This document shows positions 53,058 to 61,268 of a DNA stretch of 64,000 nucleotides, piece after piece. Every line of letters begins with the position of its first letter. The first letter of the stretch is position 1. Origin of the DNA: JAAUTY01 sp964397305 (GTDB taxonomy: Bacteria; Cyanobacteriota; Cyanobacteriia; Cyanobacteriales; Spirulinaceae); contig CAYNIP010000003.1 of NCBI GenBank assembly GCA_964397305.1, forward strand, positions 124,001 through 188,000. The letters run 5' to 3'. The notes below the pieces were generated by a model. That model was not told where the DNA came from, ran no database searches, and saw only the letters and a list, made by a program, of their open reading frames with translations. Position numbers and translations under genes: made by a program.

Positions 53058-53573
53058 ATGAAACGTTTCACCCTCTTTGTCCTCGCCAGTGTCGGCTTGC
53101 TGCTCCCGGGAGTTCCCCGGGCGATCGCCCAGTCCGGCGGCCCCCCTACCTGCCCAACTCGCTTTTGGGTAGACCCGGCCACGGGCGAAACTCGCTGTAT
53201 TAGCGGCTTTGGTCGCCAAAGCCAGCCCCTCCCCTCGGGGGGGGCCGTGGCCTTTCTGGACCATCTGAAAACCTGCACCCCGTTTTTGAGCCAGCGAGCG
53301 GTTTTTACGGTGGAAGTCATTCGCGGGCCGGAGGGCGATCGCTGTGTGGTCGAAACCTACGTCCCCGACGAGACGCAGTTGCTGCAAATCCGGGTCTGCC
53401 GCTTCAGCCGCGAGAGCATCGCTCTGCAAACCGACGCCAGCGCCTACCGGTTTGCCCGGGCCCTGGATCAGCGCCAAGGCGGAGCCTTCGACAACCCCCA
53501 TGCGGCTCGGCTTGAGGCCCTGGAACAGCAAGAGTGTGCGGCTCCAGAGACGCCAAAGCCGCTGGTATTATGA
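53058..53573 (+). CDS. Secreted Cys-containing protein, unknown function
   Basis: 171 residues from ATG 53058. Signal peptide (MKRFTLFVLASVGLLLPGVP, cleavage after AIAQ), then a domain with several Cys (PTCPTRF, ETRCISGFG, LKTCTPFLS, GDRCVVETY, RVCRFSRES, QECAAPE), probably paired by disulphides in the periplasm. Not recognised. It is followed after 37 bp by the LPG-synthase-like membrane gene, so the two may be co-transcribed. The open frame runs far upstream into hisI in another frame; I ignore that part. Confidence 0.72.
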   Translation: MKRFTLFVLASVGLLLPGVPRAIAQSGGPPTCPTRFWVDPATGETRCISGFGRQSQPLPSGGAVAFLDHLKTCTPFLSQRAVFTVEVIRGPEGDRCVVETYVPDETQLLQIRVCRFSRESIALQTDASAYRFARALDQRQGGAFDNPHAARLEALEQQECAAPETPKPLVL

Positions 53574-53610
53574 AGGCGATCCTACCGCCCCCGGACCGGA
53601 GTAAAGACCC

Positions 53611-54519
53611 TTGAAGGTAACGTGGCTGAAGCGTGCGCTGCGCTGGCTCGTGATCGGGGCGGTTCTCTTCTTTCTGGGCCAAACCTTGCGGGCCCACTGG
53701 CAAGAGGTGCTGGCTCTGGATGTGAGCCAATGGCGTGGCTCCTGGCTAGGGCTGAGTTTTTTGCTGACTCTAGCGGCCCATGGCTGGACGGGCTGGGTCT
53801 GGGGCTGGATTCTTGCCACCCTGGGGCAGCCGGTTTCGGGGCGCTGGAGCACGGCGATTTACCTGCAAACGAATATCGCCAAGTACTTGCCGGGGAATGT
53901 TTGGCATCTCTACGGGCGGGTGCGGGCCGCCCAGGGGCAGGGGGCTTCTTGGGCGATCGCCACCCTCAGCGTGCTCATGGAGGCCCTGTTGCTGGTGGCC
54001 TCGGGCCTAATCGTAGCTCTGCGGGCGACGCCCCAGGCCGGGGGAGGGGTGCAGTGGCTCGGCCTTGCAGCCGTCCTAGTCAGCCTCCACCCCCGGGCCC
54101 TCAATCCCCTGCTGCGGCTGGCGGGCCGGTGGTCGGGGACAGCACCGGAGGCTGTGGAGCGGGTGCAGCGTTACCCTGCCCGACCCCTTCTGGGAGAAGT
54201 GGTGTTCTTGATCGGGCGGAGTTTGGGCTTTCTGGCTACGGTCCACGCCTTGACCCCCCTGACGGCGGGGCAACTGCTGCCCCTAACCAGTGCCTATAGT
54301 TTGGCCTGGCTGTCAGGGATGGTGATTCCGGGAGCCCCCGGGGGCCTGGGGGTCTTTGAGGCGATCGCCCTGCGGCTGCTGGCCGGCAATCTGGATATGG
54401 GGGTCCTGTTGGGGGCGATCGCGGTCTACCGCTTGATCAACACCGTCGCGGAGGTGGCCGGGGCCGGCCTGGGGAGGGGAATGCAGCAGTGGGCTGACAG
54501 ACGGGCGCGTTCGCGCTAG
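53611..54519 (+). CDS. Lysylphosphatidylglycerol synthase TM-region (UPF0104) membrane protein
   Basis: 302 residues, about seven membrane helices. Features of the UPF0104/MprF-like flippase region: GRWSTAIYLQTNIAKYLPGN with VWHLYGRVRAAQ, and WLSGMVIPGAPGGLGVFEAI. It has no C-terminal aminoacyl-transferase domain, so it is a stand-alone membrane part, possibly moving a lipid or lipid-linked sugar. The start is TTG 53611; there is no upstream ATG in frame. Partner of the secreted protein upstream is inferred only from spacing. Confidence 0.82.
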   Translation: MKVTWLKRALRWLVIGAVLFFLGQTLRAHWQEVLALDVSQWRGSWLGLSFLLTLAAHGWTGWVWGWILATLGQPVSGRWSTAIYLQTNIAKYLPGNVWHLYGRVRAAQGQGASWAIATLSVLMEALLLVASGLIVALRATPQAGGGVQWLGLAAVLVSLHPRALNPLLRLAGRWSGTAPEAVERVQRYPARPLLGEVVFLIGRSLGFLATVHALTPLTAGQLLPLTSAYSLAWLSGMVIPGAPGGLGVFEAIALRLLAGNLDMGVLLGAIAVYRLINTVAEVAGAGLGRGMQQWADRRARSR

Positions 54520-54553
54520 AGTTAGCGGCAAGATTTGTTCACCCTTTCGCGCC

Positions 54554-55504
54554 ATGCTCAGTCGTGTTGCTGATTCCGTCTACTGGCTCAATCGCTACAT
54601 TGAACGGGCCGACAATATCGCCCGCTTTGTTGATGTCAATCTCAACTTGATGCTAGACCTGCCGGCCGGGGTCAGCCAGCAGTGGGAGCCCTTGGTGACT
54701 ACCACTGGGGACTCGTCCCTCTTTACAGAGCGCTGCGGCCAGGCCACGGCTGAAACGGTGATCCACTTCCTCAGCTTCGACCGCGACTATCCCAACTCGA
54801 TCATGTCCGTGCTCCAGTTTGCTCGGGAGAATGCCCGCTCCATTCGCGAGATTATCTCGTCGGAGATGTGGGAGGAGGTGAACGCTTTTTATCTGCTGGT
54901 CAAAGAGGCGGCCGCGACTCCCTTGAACATGGCAGCTCTTCCAGATTTCTTCGCCCAGGTGAAGCGTTCGAGCCACCGCTTTGCGGGCGTCATGGATGCT
55001 ACGATGACCCATAATGAGGGCTGGCACTTTGGGCAGCTAGGTCGCCTGCTGGAGCGGGCCGACAAGACGGCTCGGATTCTTGATGTGAAATACTTCTTTC
55101 TCTTGCCCTCAGCCCAGTGGGTGGGGACGCCCTTGGATCAAATTCAGTGGATGGCGCTGCTAAAATCGGCCAGCGCTTATGAAATGTACCGCAAGCAGCA
55201 ACACCGCATTACCCCGGCGGCGGTGGCCGAGTTCTTGATCCTCAACCGCCACTTTCCCCGCTCGATCAATTTCTGCCTCGCCCAGGCCGAGCAATCCCTG
55301 CACCAGATCACGAATACACCGGTGGGAACTTGGTGCAATCCGGCGGAGCGGGCCTTGGGCCGCCTCTGTGCGCGACTGGGCTATCTGACGATTGAAGATG
55401 CGGTAGAAAAGGGGCTGCATGAATTTCTCGACCAAATGCAGGTGTCGATCAATGAGGTGAGCGATCGCATCTATGAGACTTTCGTGGCCCTAGAACCGGC
55501 CTGA
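54554..55504 (+). CDS. Alpha-E domain (DUF403) protein
   Basis: 316 residues, all-helical, a complete alpha-E domain: MLSRVADSVYWLNRYIERAD at the start, FDRDYPNSIMSVLQFARENA in the middle and LERADKTARILDVKYFFLLP later. In most genomes it is next to a circularly permuted ATP-grasp gene (DUF404/407) and a transglutaminase-like gene, and the set may make a peptide or amide product. Neither partner is in this window. Start ATG 54554 is the conserved family start. Confidence 0.92.
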   Translation: MLSRVADSVYWLNRYIERADNIARFVDVNLNLMLDLPAGVSQQWEPLVTTTGDSSLFTERCGQATAETVIHFLSFDRDYPNSIMSVLQFARENARSIREIISSEMWEEVNAFYLLVKEAAATPLNMAALPDFFAQVKRSSHRFAGVMDATMTHNEGWHFGQLGRLLERADKTARILDVKYFFLLPSAQWVGTPLDQIQWMALLKSASAYEMYRKQQHRITPAAVAEFLILNRHFPRSINFCLAQAEQSLHQITNTPVGTWCNPAERALGRLCARLGYLTIEDAVEKGLHEFLDQMQVSINEVSDRIYETFVALEPA

Positions 55505-55633
55505 GGTTGAGTCGGGCGGCCCTGGGGACAGGCTACAGTGGCGAGGAGCGATTGCCAACGGTAGCCGTTGCCGTCCAGAATTGTCACAATCTCATAACGA
55601 ACGTCCCGTGATCAAAAGCGAGCCCAAGGAGTG

Positions 55634-56824
55634 ATGAAGATACTAGTGCTGGCCTGGGAGTTTCCCCCTCGGATCGTCGGCGGGATTGCCCGCCACGTCG
55701 CTGAGCTGTATCCAGAACTCTGCCGCGAGGGCTATGAGATTCACCTGATCACGGTTGAGTTTGGCCGAGCGCCCGCCACGGAGCAAGTGGACGGAATTTA
55801 TGTGTACCGTGTACCCGTAGCGGCCAGCCAGGACTTCTTCCAGTGGGTGGGCAACATGAATGCCAGCATGGGGGAGCGCGCCGGTCAGGTGCTGCGGGAG
55901 CAGGGCTCCTTTGCCCTGCTCCATGCCCACGACTGGCTGGTGAGTGATGCGGCGATCGCCCTCAAGCACCTGTTCAAGCTGCCCCTGATCGCGACGATCC
56001 ACGCCACGGAATACGGCCGCTACAACGGTATCCACACGGACACCCACCACTACATCCACAGCAAGGAAGCGGCCCTCGTCTATGAGGCCTGGCGGGTGAT
56101 CGTCTGCTCCCACTATATGCTTCAAGAACTCCAGCGGGCCTTCAGAACCCCCGCCGACAAGATCAATGTCATCTACAACGGCATCCAGGCCGCGAAGAAA
56201 GCGCTGCCGGCCGCGTTTGACCGCCAGGGCTACCGCCGTCGCTATGCCGCCGATAGTGAGAAAATCGTCTACTACCTCGGACGCATGAGCTACGAGAAAG
56301 GGGTGTCGGTGCTGATCGAGGCCGCCCCCAAGGTGCTCTGGGAGCTCGGAGGCCAAGTGAAATTTACCATCGTTGGCGGCGGCAATACGGAGGCCCTGAA
56401 GCAACAGGCCTGGAATTTGGGGATTTGGCATAAGTGCCATTTCACGGGCTTTATGCCGGAGGATGAGTTGGATCGCTTCCAGGCCGTGGCCGACTGTGCC
56501 GTGTTTCCCAGTCTTTATGAACCCTTTGGCATCGTCGCCCTCGAGAGCTTTGCCGCCCGCGTGCCGGTGGTGGTGTCGGATACCGGGGGCTTCCCAGAAG
56601 TCGTCCAGCACGGCAAAACCGGCATTGTCACCCATGCCAGCAACCCGGATTCTCTAGCCTGGGGTATCTTAGAAATATTGAAAAACCCGGACTACGCGCG
56701 CACGCTGGCGGAGCGGGCCTACCTGGATCTAGGGCGGCGTTTCGACTGGACGCAGCTCGCTAAGGAAACAGCGGTCGTCTATGAGCAGGTGGCGGGCGAG
56801 CGAGGGCGGGTGTCTTGGGCTTAG
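55634..56824 (+). CDS. Glycosyltransferase family 4 protein, glycogen-synthase-like
   Basis: 396 residues from ATG 55634 (a GTG directly before it is also in frame). GT-B fold: KILVLAWEFPPRIVGGIARH at the N-terminus with the Gly-rich acceptor loop, HAHDWLVSDAAIALKHL, and the C-terminal YLGRMSYEKGVSVLIEA, FPSLYEPFGIVALESFAARV with the E-x7-E pattern, and DTGGFPEVVQHGKTGI. Shorter than GlgA and of the MshA/GT4 style, so the sugar and acceptor are unknown. Overlaps the WD40 gene by 10 bp. Confidence 0.9.
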   Translation: MKILVLAWEFPPRIVGGIARHVAELYPELCREGYEIHLITVEFGRAPATEQVDGIYVYRVPVAASQDFFQWVGNMNASMGERAGQVLREQGSFALLHAHDWLVSDAAIALKHLFKLPLIATIHATEYGRYNGIHTDTHHYIHSKEAALVYEAWRVIVCSHYMLQELQRAFRTPADKINVIYNGIQAAKKALPAAFDRQGYRRRYAADSEKIVYYLGRMSYEKGVSVLIEAAPKVLWELGGQVKFTIVGGGNTEALKQQAWNLGIWHKCHFTGFMPEDELDRFQAVADCAVFPSLYEPFGIVALESFAARVPVVVSDTGGFPEVVQHGKTGIVTHASNPDSLAWGILEILKNPDYARTLAERAYLDLGRRFDWTQLAKETAVVYEQVAGERGRVSWA

Positions 56825-58155
56825 CCACGGCGGGCTTGTTGGGACTTCAGGACAAGGCTGTGCAAGGATTTGCCAATGGGTCGGGGGGACGGCGCGAGGA
56901 GCCCCGTCAGCCTCGGAGCTACGATGCTGTGTTGGGAGGCCGCCTGCCGGCTCCGCCCGATAGTGCCCTGTTGGGGGGTTTAGATGGGGTTCGGGAGCGG
57001 TTCGCGAGCCCGGAGCCCGCCCACCAAGTGGCGGCCCTGGGTGAGGCGATGCGCTACGGGGTTCCCGGTCTTGAGCTGGTGCTGACGGCCCTGGAGACGG
57101 GCTCGCCCCCGGTGCAGTGGCGAGCTTACCAGTTGCTGCGCTATCACTTTGAGCCAGCTCCCAATCTGAGTATTCCGGCTCAGCTGGGCCGCGAGGTGCT
57201 GGCGGAGCTGCGAGCCTATGATCCCTGGGCCCTGTTTACGGGCGATCGCTGGCCCAGGGCCCATGCCGGCCCGGTTACGTCCTTGGCCCTGAGCCCCGAT
57301 GGGCGGCTCCTGGCCAGCGGCAGCCATGACAAGCGGGTTAAGGTGTGGGATCTGGCTCGGGAGGAGTTGCGCTATGAGCTGGCGGGGCATTCGGATTGGG
57401 TCTCGGCGGTGGCGATCGCCCCGGACAATCGCACTCTAGTCAGCGGCAGCGTGGATCGGACCATTAAGATTTGGGACTTGAAAACGGGAGCGCTGCGGCA
57501 CATTATTACCAGTCCGGCGAATTTTGTGAAGTCCTTAGCCATCGGCCCCGACAGCCGCACGGTGGTCAGCGGCGGCGTGGATCGCACCCTGCATATCTGG
57601 GATCTGACCAGCGGCGAGACGCTGCGGATTTTGGCAGGGCACACAATCTTTATTAACAGCGTGGCGATCGCCCCTGATGGCGGGGCGATCGCCGGGGGCA
57701 GCGCCGACGGCACAATCAAGGTCTGGGACTTTCGCAGCGGTCGCCTCCACTGCACGCTCCAGGGTTTGCCTCATCTGATCTCAGCCGTCTGCTTTAGCCC
57801 CGACGGCCGCTCGCTCCTAAGTAGCAGCCACGACAAAACCATCCAGATCTGGGACTTGCCAACCCGGAGCCTGCGCCAGCGTTTGATCGGCCACTTGGAT
57901 GCGGTGGATGACGCTTGGCTACATCCCGATGGCAGCGCCCTATTCAGCGCCGGCCTCGATGGGGCCGTGAATGTCTGGGAGCTGCGCCAAAATCGCCTTT
58001 GGCACAGTTTTAAGACTCATGACCCAGCCGAGCGACTGTTGGCGGTTGTGGCCGGAACGGACGGCCGCATCGTGGTGGCAGGCAGCGAGCAAGGGGCAAT
58101 TCTTCGCTGGCGGGCTCCCCGGCTCGCTAATGTTCCAACATCACCGGCACTTTGA
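56815..58155 (+). CDS. WD40-repeat beta-propeller protein
   Basis: 446 residues from TTG 56815, 10 bp inside the end of the glycosyltransferase gene. The first 135 residues form a helical region (ERFASPEPAHQVAALGEAMR, VQWRAYQLLRYHFEP), followed by about seven WD40 blades (from about 150): HAGPVTSLALSPDGRLLASG, KVWDLAREELRYELAGH, IKIWDLKTG, LHIWDLTSGE, IKVWDFRSG, IQIWDLPT, VNVWELRQ. A scaffold for protein interaction, no enzyme motif. Its 3' end overlaps an antisense ribbon-helix-helix gene by 29 bp. Start is uncertain. Confidence 0.82.
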   Translation: MGLATAGLLGLQDKAVQGFANGSGGRREEPRQPRSYDAVLGGRLPAPPDSALLGGLDGVRERFASPEPAHQVAALGEAMRYGVPGLELVLTALETGSPPVQWRAYQLLRYHFEPAPNLSIPAQLGREVLAELRAYDPWALFTGDRWPRAHAGPVTSLALSPDGRLLASGSHDKRVKVWDLAREELRYELAGHSDWVSAVAIAPDNRTLVSGSVDRTIKIWDLKTGALRHIITSPANFVKSLAIGPDSRTVVSGGVDRTLHIWDLTSGETLRILAGHTIFINSVAIAPDGGAIAGGSADGTIKVWDFRSGRLHCTLQGLPHLISAVCFSPDGRSLLSSSHDKTIQIWDLPTRSLRQRLIGHLDAVDDAWLHPDGSALFSAGLDGAVNVWELRQNRLWHSFKTHDPAERLLAVVAGTDGRIVVAGSEQGAILRWRAPRLANVPTSPAL

Positions 58156-58291
58156 GCCGGCGGATATAATCGAGCAAAACTTCGGTTTTCGTCTTGCCCT
58201 TAGCCAAGCAGTAGGCTTCGAGGTGCTGCCATTCAGCTTCGGGCAGGCGAATGGTCAAGACCTTGTTCGAGGGAGGCTTCGTTCGGGACAT
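58127..58291 (-). CDS. 54-residue ribbon-helix-helix (CopG-like) protein
   Basis: I found this frame by reading the minus strand: it starts MSRTKPPSNK, then has a beta strand VLTIRLPEAEW and two helices (HLEAYCLAKGKTKTEVLLDY is the core), ending VPVMLEH and TAG at 58127. This is the layout of RHH DNA-binding proteins (strand, helix, turn, helix with TKTEVL), which are often antitoxins or autoregulators. No toxin gene is next to it. It is tail-to-tail with the WD40 gene, overlapping by 29 bp. No strong ribosome site is seen. Confidence 0.7.
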   Translation of the reverse strand: MSRTKPPSNKVLTIRLPEAEWQHLEAYCLAKGKTKTEVLLDYIRRLKVPVMLEH

Positions 58292-58915
58292 AACCAACTG
58301 ACACTAAAACGTCGAGGCCCTGGCAGCACAAGCAAGCAGCCCTTCGCTAGACAAACTAGCATCGGGTGCTCACGACCCTTGGAACCATCAATCCTGACTC
58401 CGAGCAGTTCCGAAGGTGTAAGCAGACCCAAGCCGGGCTACACTTTAGTCGGCGGCTGAGACCAATACGGCAGTTAGCGCGTACTGACAAGATGCTTCTA
58501 TTGTACAGTCTCACGGCTGGCAGCGGCGAGGGCCGGGAGCGCGGGGGCGGAAAAAGGATTCCGCAACACTGAAAAGCCCTAGGGGTTGCCCGCTAAGAAT
58601 CCTTCAGGCAATCAATCATCCCTAGGCCTGGGACACGTCGTGGATGGCGACAACCCCAGACTTTCAGCCCGACAATCTGACGGGCCGTTACTTAGTTGGA
58701 TGACTCTGAGAAAGCGCTGAAGCGCAACACCAGTAGTTGTCAGGGAGCGTAGTTGGGCTTTAGCCCTCTGGGGGAGCGCTGAAGCGCAACTACGGGGGTT
58801 GTCAGGGAGCGTTGTTGGGCTTTACGAGTCCTCCAGGAAATCATCGCCCTGGCTAGATTCTGGTTCTAATGGATGCTGCGCCCTAAGATAACGATAGATT
58901 TTGGAGAAAGCAACG
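58292..58915. other. Intergenic region with small repeats
   Basis: About 620 bp without a supported gene. At 58713-58725 and 58775-58787 are two copies of AGCGCTGAAGCGC, each followed by related blocks (GTTGTCAGGGAGCGT, TTGGGCTTTA), giving a direct repeat with a spacing of about 62 bp. Short frames across it are not protein-like. Confidence 0.5.
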
Positions 58916-59266
58916 ATGCCGCTCATCAAAGTGCAAGCGAGTGTCCCCCGCCCGGCGACAGAACAGGTCGAGGCGCTGCTCAAGCAACTCTCCGGTAAGC
59001 TGGCGGGTCACTTGGGCAAGTCCGAGGCCTATGTGATGACCGCCTTTGAGGCCGATGTACCGATGACCTTTGGAGGAACTACCGCGCCGGCCTGCTTCTT
59101 GGAAGTCAAGAGCATTGGCAGCATGAGCCCGGCCCAGACGAAGGCGATGAGCCAGGACTTTTGCCAGCAGGTGAACGCAGCGCTGGGGGTTCCTGTGGAG
59201 CGCATCTACATCGAGTTTGCTGATGCTAAGGGCTCGATGTGGGGCTGGAAGGGCTCGACGTTTTAG
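58916..59266 (+). CDS. MIF/phenylpyruvate-tautomerase-like protein
   Basis: 116 residues from ATG 58916 (MPLIKVQASV), so that Pro becomes residue 1 after Met removal, as needed for tautomerase catalysis. Middle motifs YVMTAFEADVPMTFGGTTAP and VKSIGSMSPAQTK fit the MIF family, as does VPVERIYIEFADAKG with the Trp-rich end GSMWGWKGSTF. A cytoplasmic trimeric tautomerase; natural substrate unknown in cyanobacteria. An upstream TTG frame at 58901 is rejected because it would block the Pro terminus. Confidence 0.88.
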   Translation: MPLIKVQASVPRPATEQVEALLKQLSGKLAGHLGKSEAYVMTAFEADVPMTFGGTTAPACFLEVKSIGSMSPAQTKAMSQDFCQQVNAALGVPVERIYIEFADAKGSMWGWKGSTF

Positions 59267-59317
59267 GGGGTGTCGCCTATGACGCACGCAGCTCGGACCA
59301 GCGCTAGCTGCTGAGGG

Positions 59318-60793
59318 TCAGGACTCGGGCGCGGTGGGTGGTGCTTGCGCGCGATCGCGCCAGTCCTGAACTTGCCGGCGCAGGCGTTCACGCAGCGTCT
59401 CGGTGGGATTATCGCTCAGGGGTTGCCCTGTCGCTTCTCCCTCAGCAGCAGGAGCTTCAGACGTGGCCGGTTTTGCCGGGCTCTCCTCTACAGCCTGTGG
59501 CAACTCCGAGGCCGATTCCTCAGCCGCCTCAACAACCACCTCTGGCTCAGCGGCGGTCGGTTCTACCTCGAGAACGGGTTCAGATGCTCCAGGAGTTTTC
59601 GGTTCTACCTCCGGATCGGGAGCCGTTACTGGCTCCAGTTCCGCCTCGGATTTCGAGGGCTCAGGTTTCACCGCAGCTTCGGATTCTACCTCCGGCTCGG
59701 GAGCTATTGTTGGCTCTGGTGTCACCTCTAGAGTAGGCTCAGCTTCTAACACTGTATCGGACCCTCCCTTCGGCTCAGCCTCGGGAGCAACCTTAGCCGG
59801 AGGCTCCGCAGCCGGCTCCGGTTCCGCGACGGGCTCCGGGGGCTGGGCTCCCTTGGCGGACTCGTAGTTAGGATCGACAATCCCCTGGGCCGCTGCTGCC
59901 GTGAGGTCGCCCCGAGTCAGTTGGGCCAAGGTATCGTTCAGCGTCGGGTCATACTCTACGAGGCGGGCGGTGGCGTTGAAGGCGTTGGCGATCGGTTCGC
60001 CCGTGTCGTCGATCAGTTCGAGCTTGACCCAGTTCGTCCCTGGCTGAAAACCTTGGAGGTAGATGGGTTGCCAGTCTTGGAGCAGGAAGCTTTCGCCGTT
60101 GATGGTGACGCGCACGCGCCAATCCCGGATTTCATCGTCGGGATTTTCCTGAGCAACGAGATGGAGGGGAGCGTTGCTGAGGTAAAAGTCGAGCAAAATC
60201 GGCTCGGCTCCATAGGAGCCTTGGGGGCTATTGTAGGTCAGCAGGGGCGCGGTGGGCGTGGGAGCGCTGCCCGGGGTGGGAGTGAAGAGGTTGAAGGTGG
60301 TTTGGGCGTAGGCCCCGGCGTTTTTGAAGCTTTCCTGCCAGGGGGTGACGGCGAAAGCTCGCAGGGTGTGGGTTCCGGGCTCGAGGGCCTCGAAGCTCAC
60401 GGGCTGATCGAGATCGTAGATGTCTCGGGGCGGTTGGTTGTCGAGGCTGAGGCGCAGGTGGGGGCCGAGGCCGAGGGTTTCATCCTTATATAGGGGCAAA
60501 TCGCTGACTCGGAGCTTGACCTCAACGCGGGGGGTCTCGAGGGTCGCACCGTTGGCGGGGCTGGCGATCGCCACTTGGGGCTGGTAGTTGGCTAGGGCCG
60601 GTTGCAGTTGACGGAGGGCTGGCGGTGGGGCCGTCTCCGTGAGGGTGCTGCTCGTCAGGGCGGTGAGGGAGCCAGGGCGGCTGGGCAGGCGATCGCCACC
60701 GCCGCCACAACTGCTGAGACCCAGGCTCAGACCGACGAGCAGGATGAGGCTGAGCAACCAGCCCGAGAGTTTGCCCATACTTAAGTCTTTCAT
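59318..60793 (-). CDS. Lipoprotein with Ig-like region and long Glu/Pro-rich tail
   Basis: 491 residues from ATG 60793, or 486 from ATG 60778. Lipobox LGLSSC with the lipid-bearing Cys near 29, followed by GGGGD. The central part (about 70-310) has beta-rich repeats: VAIASPANGATLETPRVEVK, LRLSLDNQPPRDIYDLD, WRVRVTINGESFLLQDW. The C-terminal 180 residues are nearly all Pro, Glu, Ala, Val and Ser in short repeating units (EPEVE, EPTLE), ending in a basic amphipathic helix (LRERLRRQVQDWRDRAQ). Probably anchored in the envelope; function unknown. It lies divergently upstream of psaA. Confidence 0.78.
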   Translation of the reverse strand: MKDLSMGKLSGWLLSLILLVGLSLGLSSCGGGGDRLPSRPGSLTALTSSTLTETAPPPALRQLQPALANYQPQVAIASPANGATLETPRVEVKLRVSDLPLYKDETLGLGPHLRLSLDNQPPRDIYDLDQPVSFEALEPGTHTLRAFAVTPWQESFKNAGAYAQTTFNLFTPTPGSAPTPTAPLLTYNSPQGSYGAEPILLDFYLSNAPLHLVAQENPDDEIRDWRVRVTINGESFLLQDWQPIYLQGFQPGTNWVKLELIDDTGEPIANAFNATARLVEYDPTLNDTLAQLTRGDLTAAAAQGIVDPNYESAKGAQPPEPVAEPEPAAEPPAKVAPEAEPKGGSDTVLEAEPTLEVTPEPTIAPEPEVESEAAVKPEPSKSEAELEPVTAPDPEVEPKTPGASEPVLEVEPTAAEPEVVVEAAEESASELPQAVEESPAKPATSEAPAAEGEATGQPLSDNPTETLRERLRRQVQDWRDRAQAPPTAPES

Positions 60794-61268
60794 CGCCAGC
60801 CAACCCCTCCTATCGGGTGCAATCCAAATCTGCAACGTTCTGGTATGAACGTCCCTCCGTAAGGCACTATAGCCGAATCCGCGCCCCGCGCCACTCATGC
60901 GGACCCCCGGCCGAGACGGAGCCGATTCTGGGAAACGTTTATGAAGCAAGATATTGCAAATTGTAAAGAAACCGATCGCAGTCTTGACTTTGCTCATCTC
61001 TCCGAGGGCTGAAATGCCCTGAAATTAAGCCCTAGAGCAAGTTTAAATATTGTTAAGGTGGCCCAGTCCTCAGAAAAGCAACGCCTTATCATCTACAGTT
61101 AAGATGTTTCGTGAACCCAGGTTTACAGGGAACATCAGTTTACCGCTTTGTTTAGGGAGATCCTAGGTCTACGGCAACACCGCCCCTAAGCGGCTCGCCG
61201 TACTTATGACTATTCCCTACGGGGGATAATCCCGAATTGATCGCAGTTGTCTAGGGAGGAGAACCCTC
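60794..61268. other. psaA upstream region
   Basis: About 475 bp between the divergent lipoprotein and psaA genes. It is AT-rich around 60940-61110 and contains structured sequence nearer psaA. A clear ribosome site (GGGAGGAG, about 61254-61261) precedes the psaA start. I see no intact pair of RpaB (HLR1) half-sites with the usual spacing. Confidence 0.5.
61170..61202 (+). promoter_or_regulatory. Two-step hairpin in the psaA leader
   Basis: TACGGC (61170-61175) pairs with GCCGTA (61197-61202), and inside it CCGC (61180-61183) pairs with GCGG (61190-61193). It lies 67 bp before the start codon and would form in the mRNA leader if transcription starts further up, as reported for psaA in other cyanobacteria. 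Confidence 0.5.

Noticed and set aside
61131..61155. Two GTTTAC motifs upstream of psaA as a possible HLR1/RpaB site
   Set aside because: They are about 17 bp apart, whereas HLR1 half-sites are spaced about 12 bp, and the second deviates from the consensus.
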